64,000 nt of DNA from Lactonifactor sp. BIOML-A5. GTDB lineage: Bacteria > Bacillota > Clostridia > Lachnospirales > Lachnospiraceae. The translations under genes and the position numbers were made by a program. Shown here in pieces: positions 63,822-64,000 of this stretch. Positions within the stretch are counted from its first letter, which is position 1. Each line of letters starts with the position of its first letter. Under the pieces are notes generated by a model that worked only from the letters and a program-made list of their open reading frames with translations, was not told the DNA's origin and did not search any database. Location: contig NZ_WKYV01000001.1 in assembly GCF_009677585.1 (NCBI RefSeq), forward strand, positions 67,001 to 131,000, given 5' to 3'.

Positions 63822-64000
63822 CTATAAGGATACCGTTAACTGCCTGATTGATTTTCCCTGGAGAAAAAGCCGGCTGTAGATCCGCCTGCATTTTTCATAT
63901 AAAGCAAACGTTCTTTTGGCTGACTCCTCTTCGCAATATACTTTCCAGCAGCCGCACATACGGCATTTTTTTCCTCCATATTCAATGAAGCCTTCTACGT
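63822..64000 (-). CDS. C-terminal end of an unidentified Cys-containing protein (cut by window edge)
   Basis: On the minus strand an open frame enters from the window edge and ends with TAG at 63822-63824, giving about 58 residues. It contains a Cys cluster (KKCRMCGCWKVYCEEE) followed by a basic helix (YEKCRRIYSRLFLQGK). Composition looks coding and the cluster suggests metal binding. The family cannot be named from this fragment. Confidence 0.5.
   Translation of the reverse strand, partial: VEGFIEYGGKKCRMCGCWKVYCEEESAKRTFALYEKCRRIYSRLFLQGKSIRQLTVSL

Overview
The window is a low-to-mid GC Gram-positive chromosome segment, most likely from an anaerobic gut Lachnospiraceae (Blautia/Dorea/Mediterraneibacter-like). 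The clues are AGGAGG ribosome-binding sites, pyruvate:ferredoxin oxidoreductase, acetyl-type MetA, a DUF5688 gene, ECF transporters and aromatic 20-residue cell-wall-binding repeats. This placement is inferred from gene content and no alignment was run.

Region 1 (1-35.5 kb, all on the minus strand) is an unusual corrinoid (vitamin B12) locus. Three well-formed cobalamin riboswitches (24344-24511, 27064-27233 and 33962-34129) each have a downstream terminator hairpin. A fourth cobalamin-riboswitch-like RNA (24600-24734), with its own promoter and terminator, lies directly upstream of the first. The RNA pair at 24.3-24.7 kb heads a tight gene series. In transcription order this encodes a BspA-type leucine-rich-repeat protein, a 1659-residue surface protein with an alpha/alpha-toroid and wall-binding repeats, a DUF4430 protein, a membrane-anchored alpha/alpha-toroid protein, and a membrane-anchored DUF4430 protein. 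It continues with an ECF transporter (T, fused A-A', and a CbrT-like S component), a MoxR ATPase, a DUF58 protein, a transglutaminase-like membrane protein whose catalytic Cys is Ser, and a very large DUF4430/BIG2/beta-propeller protein cut by the window edge. The riboswitch at 27.1 kb precedes a decayed paralogue of the toroid protein. The one at 34.0 kb precedes a 1777-residue surface protein with DUF4430, wall-binding repeats and a central domain resembling Bacteroidetes surface proteins of B12 loci. Vertebrate intrinsic factor and transcobalamin consist of an alpha6/alpha6 barrel plus a DUF4430-like C-terminal domain. The locus therefore looks like a Gram-positive, surface-displayed corrinoid-capture system feeding an ECF importer.

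Region 2 (35.6-51.0 kb) is housekeeping: nifJ with an upstream Rrf2 regulator, an AEC transporter-Nudix-DEAD-box helicase series, a plus-strand ABC-F ATPase, metA, and a tetR-rluF-ligA-cls series.

Region 3 (51.2-64 kb) holds a polysaccharide deacetylase with wall-binding repeats, an intergenic area of long imperfect palindromes sharing its left end with a copy at 43.05 kb, an SH3b protein, tRNA-Arg(CCG), a DUF5688 gene, a citrate synthase-patatin-EamA-YqeG-aroK-efp series, a ZIP transporter, and bioY with a BirA-type operator over its -35 box. A hypothetical gene, DUF2325 and flavodoxin genes, and the tail of one more gene complete the window.
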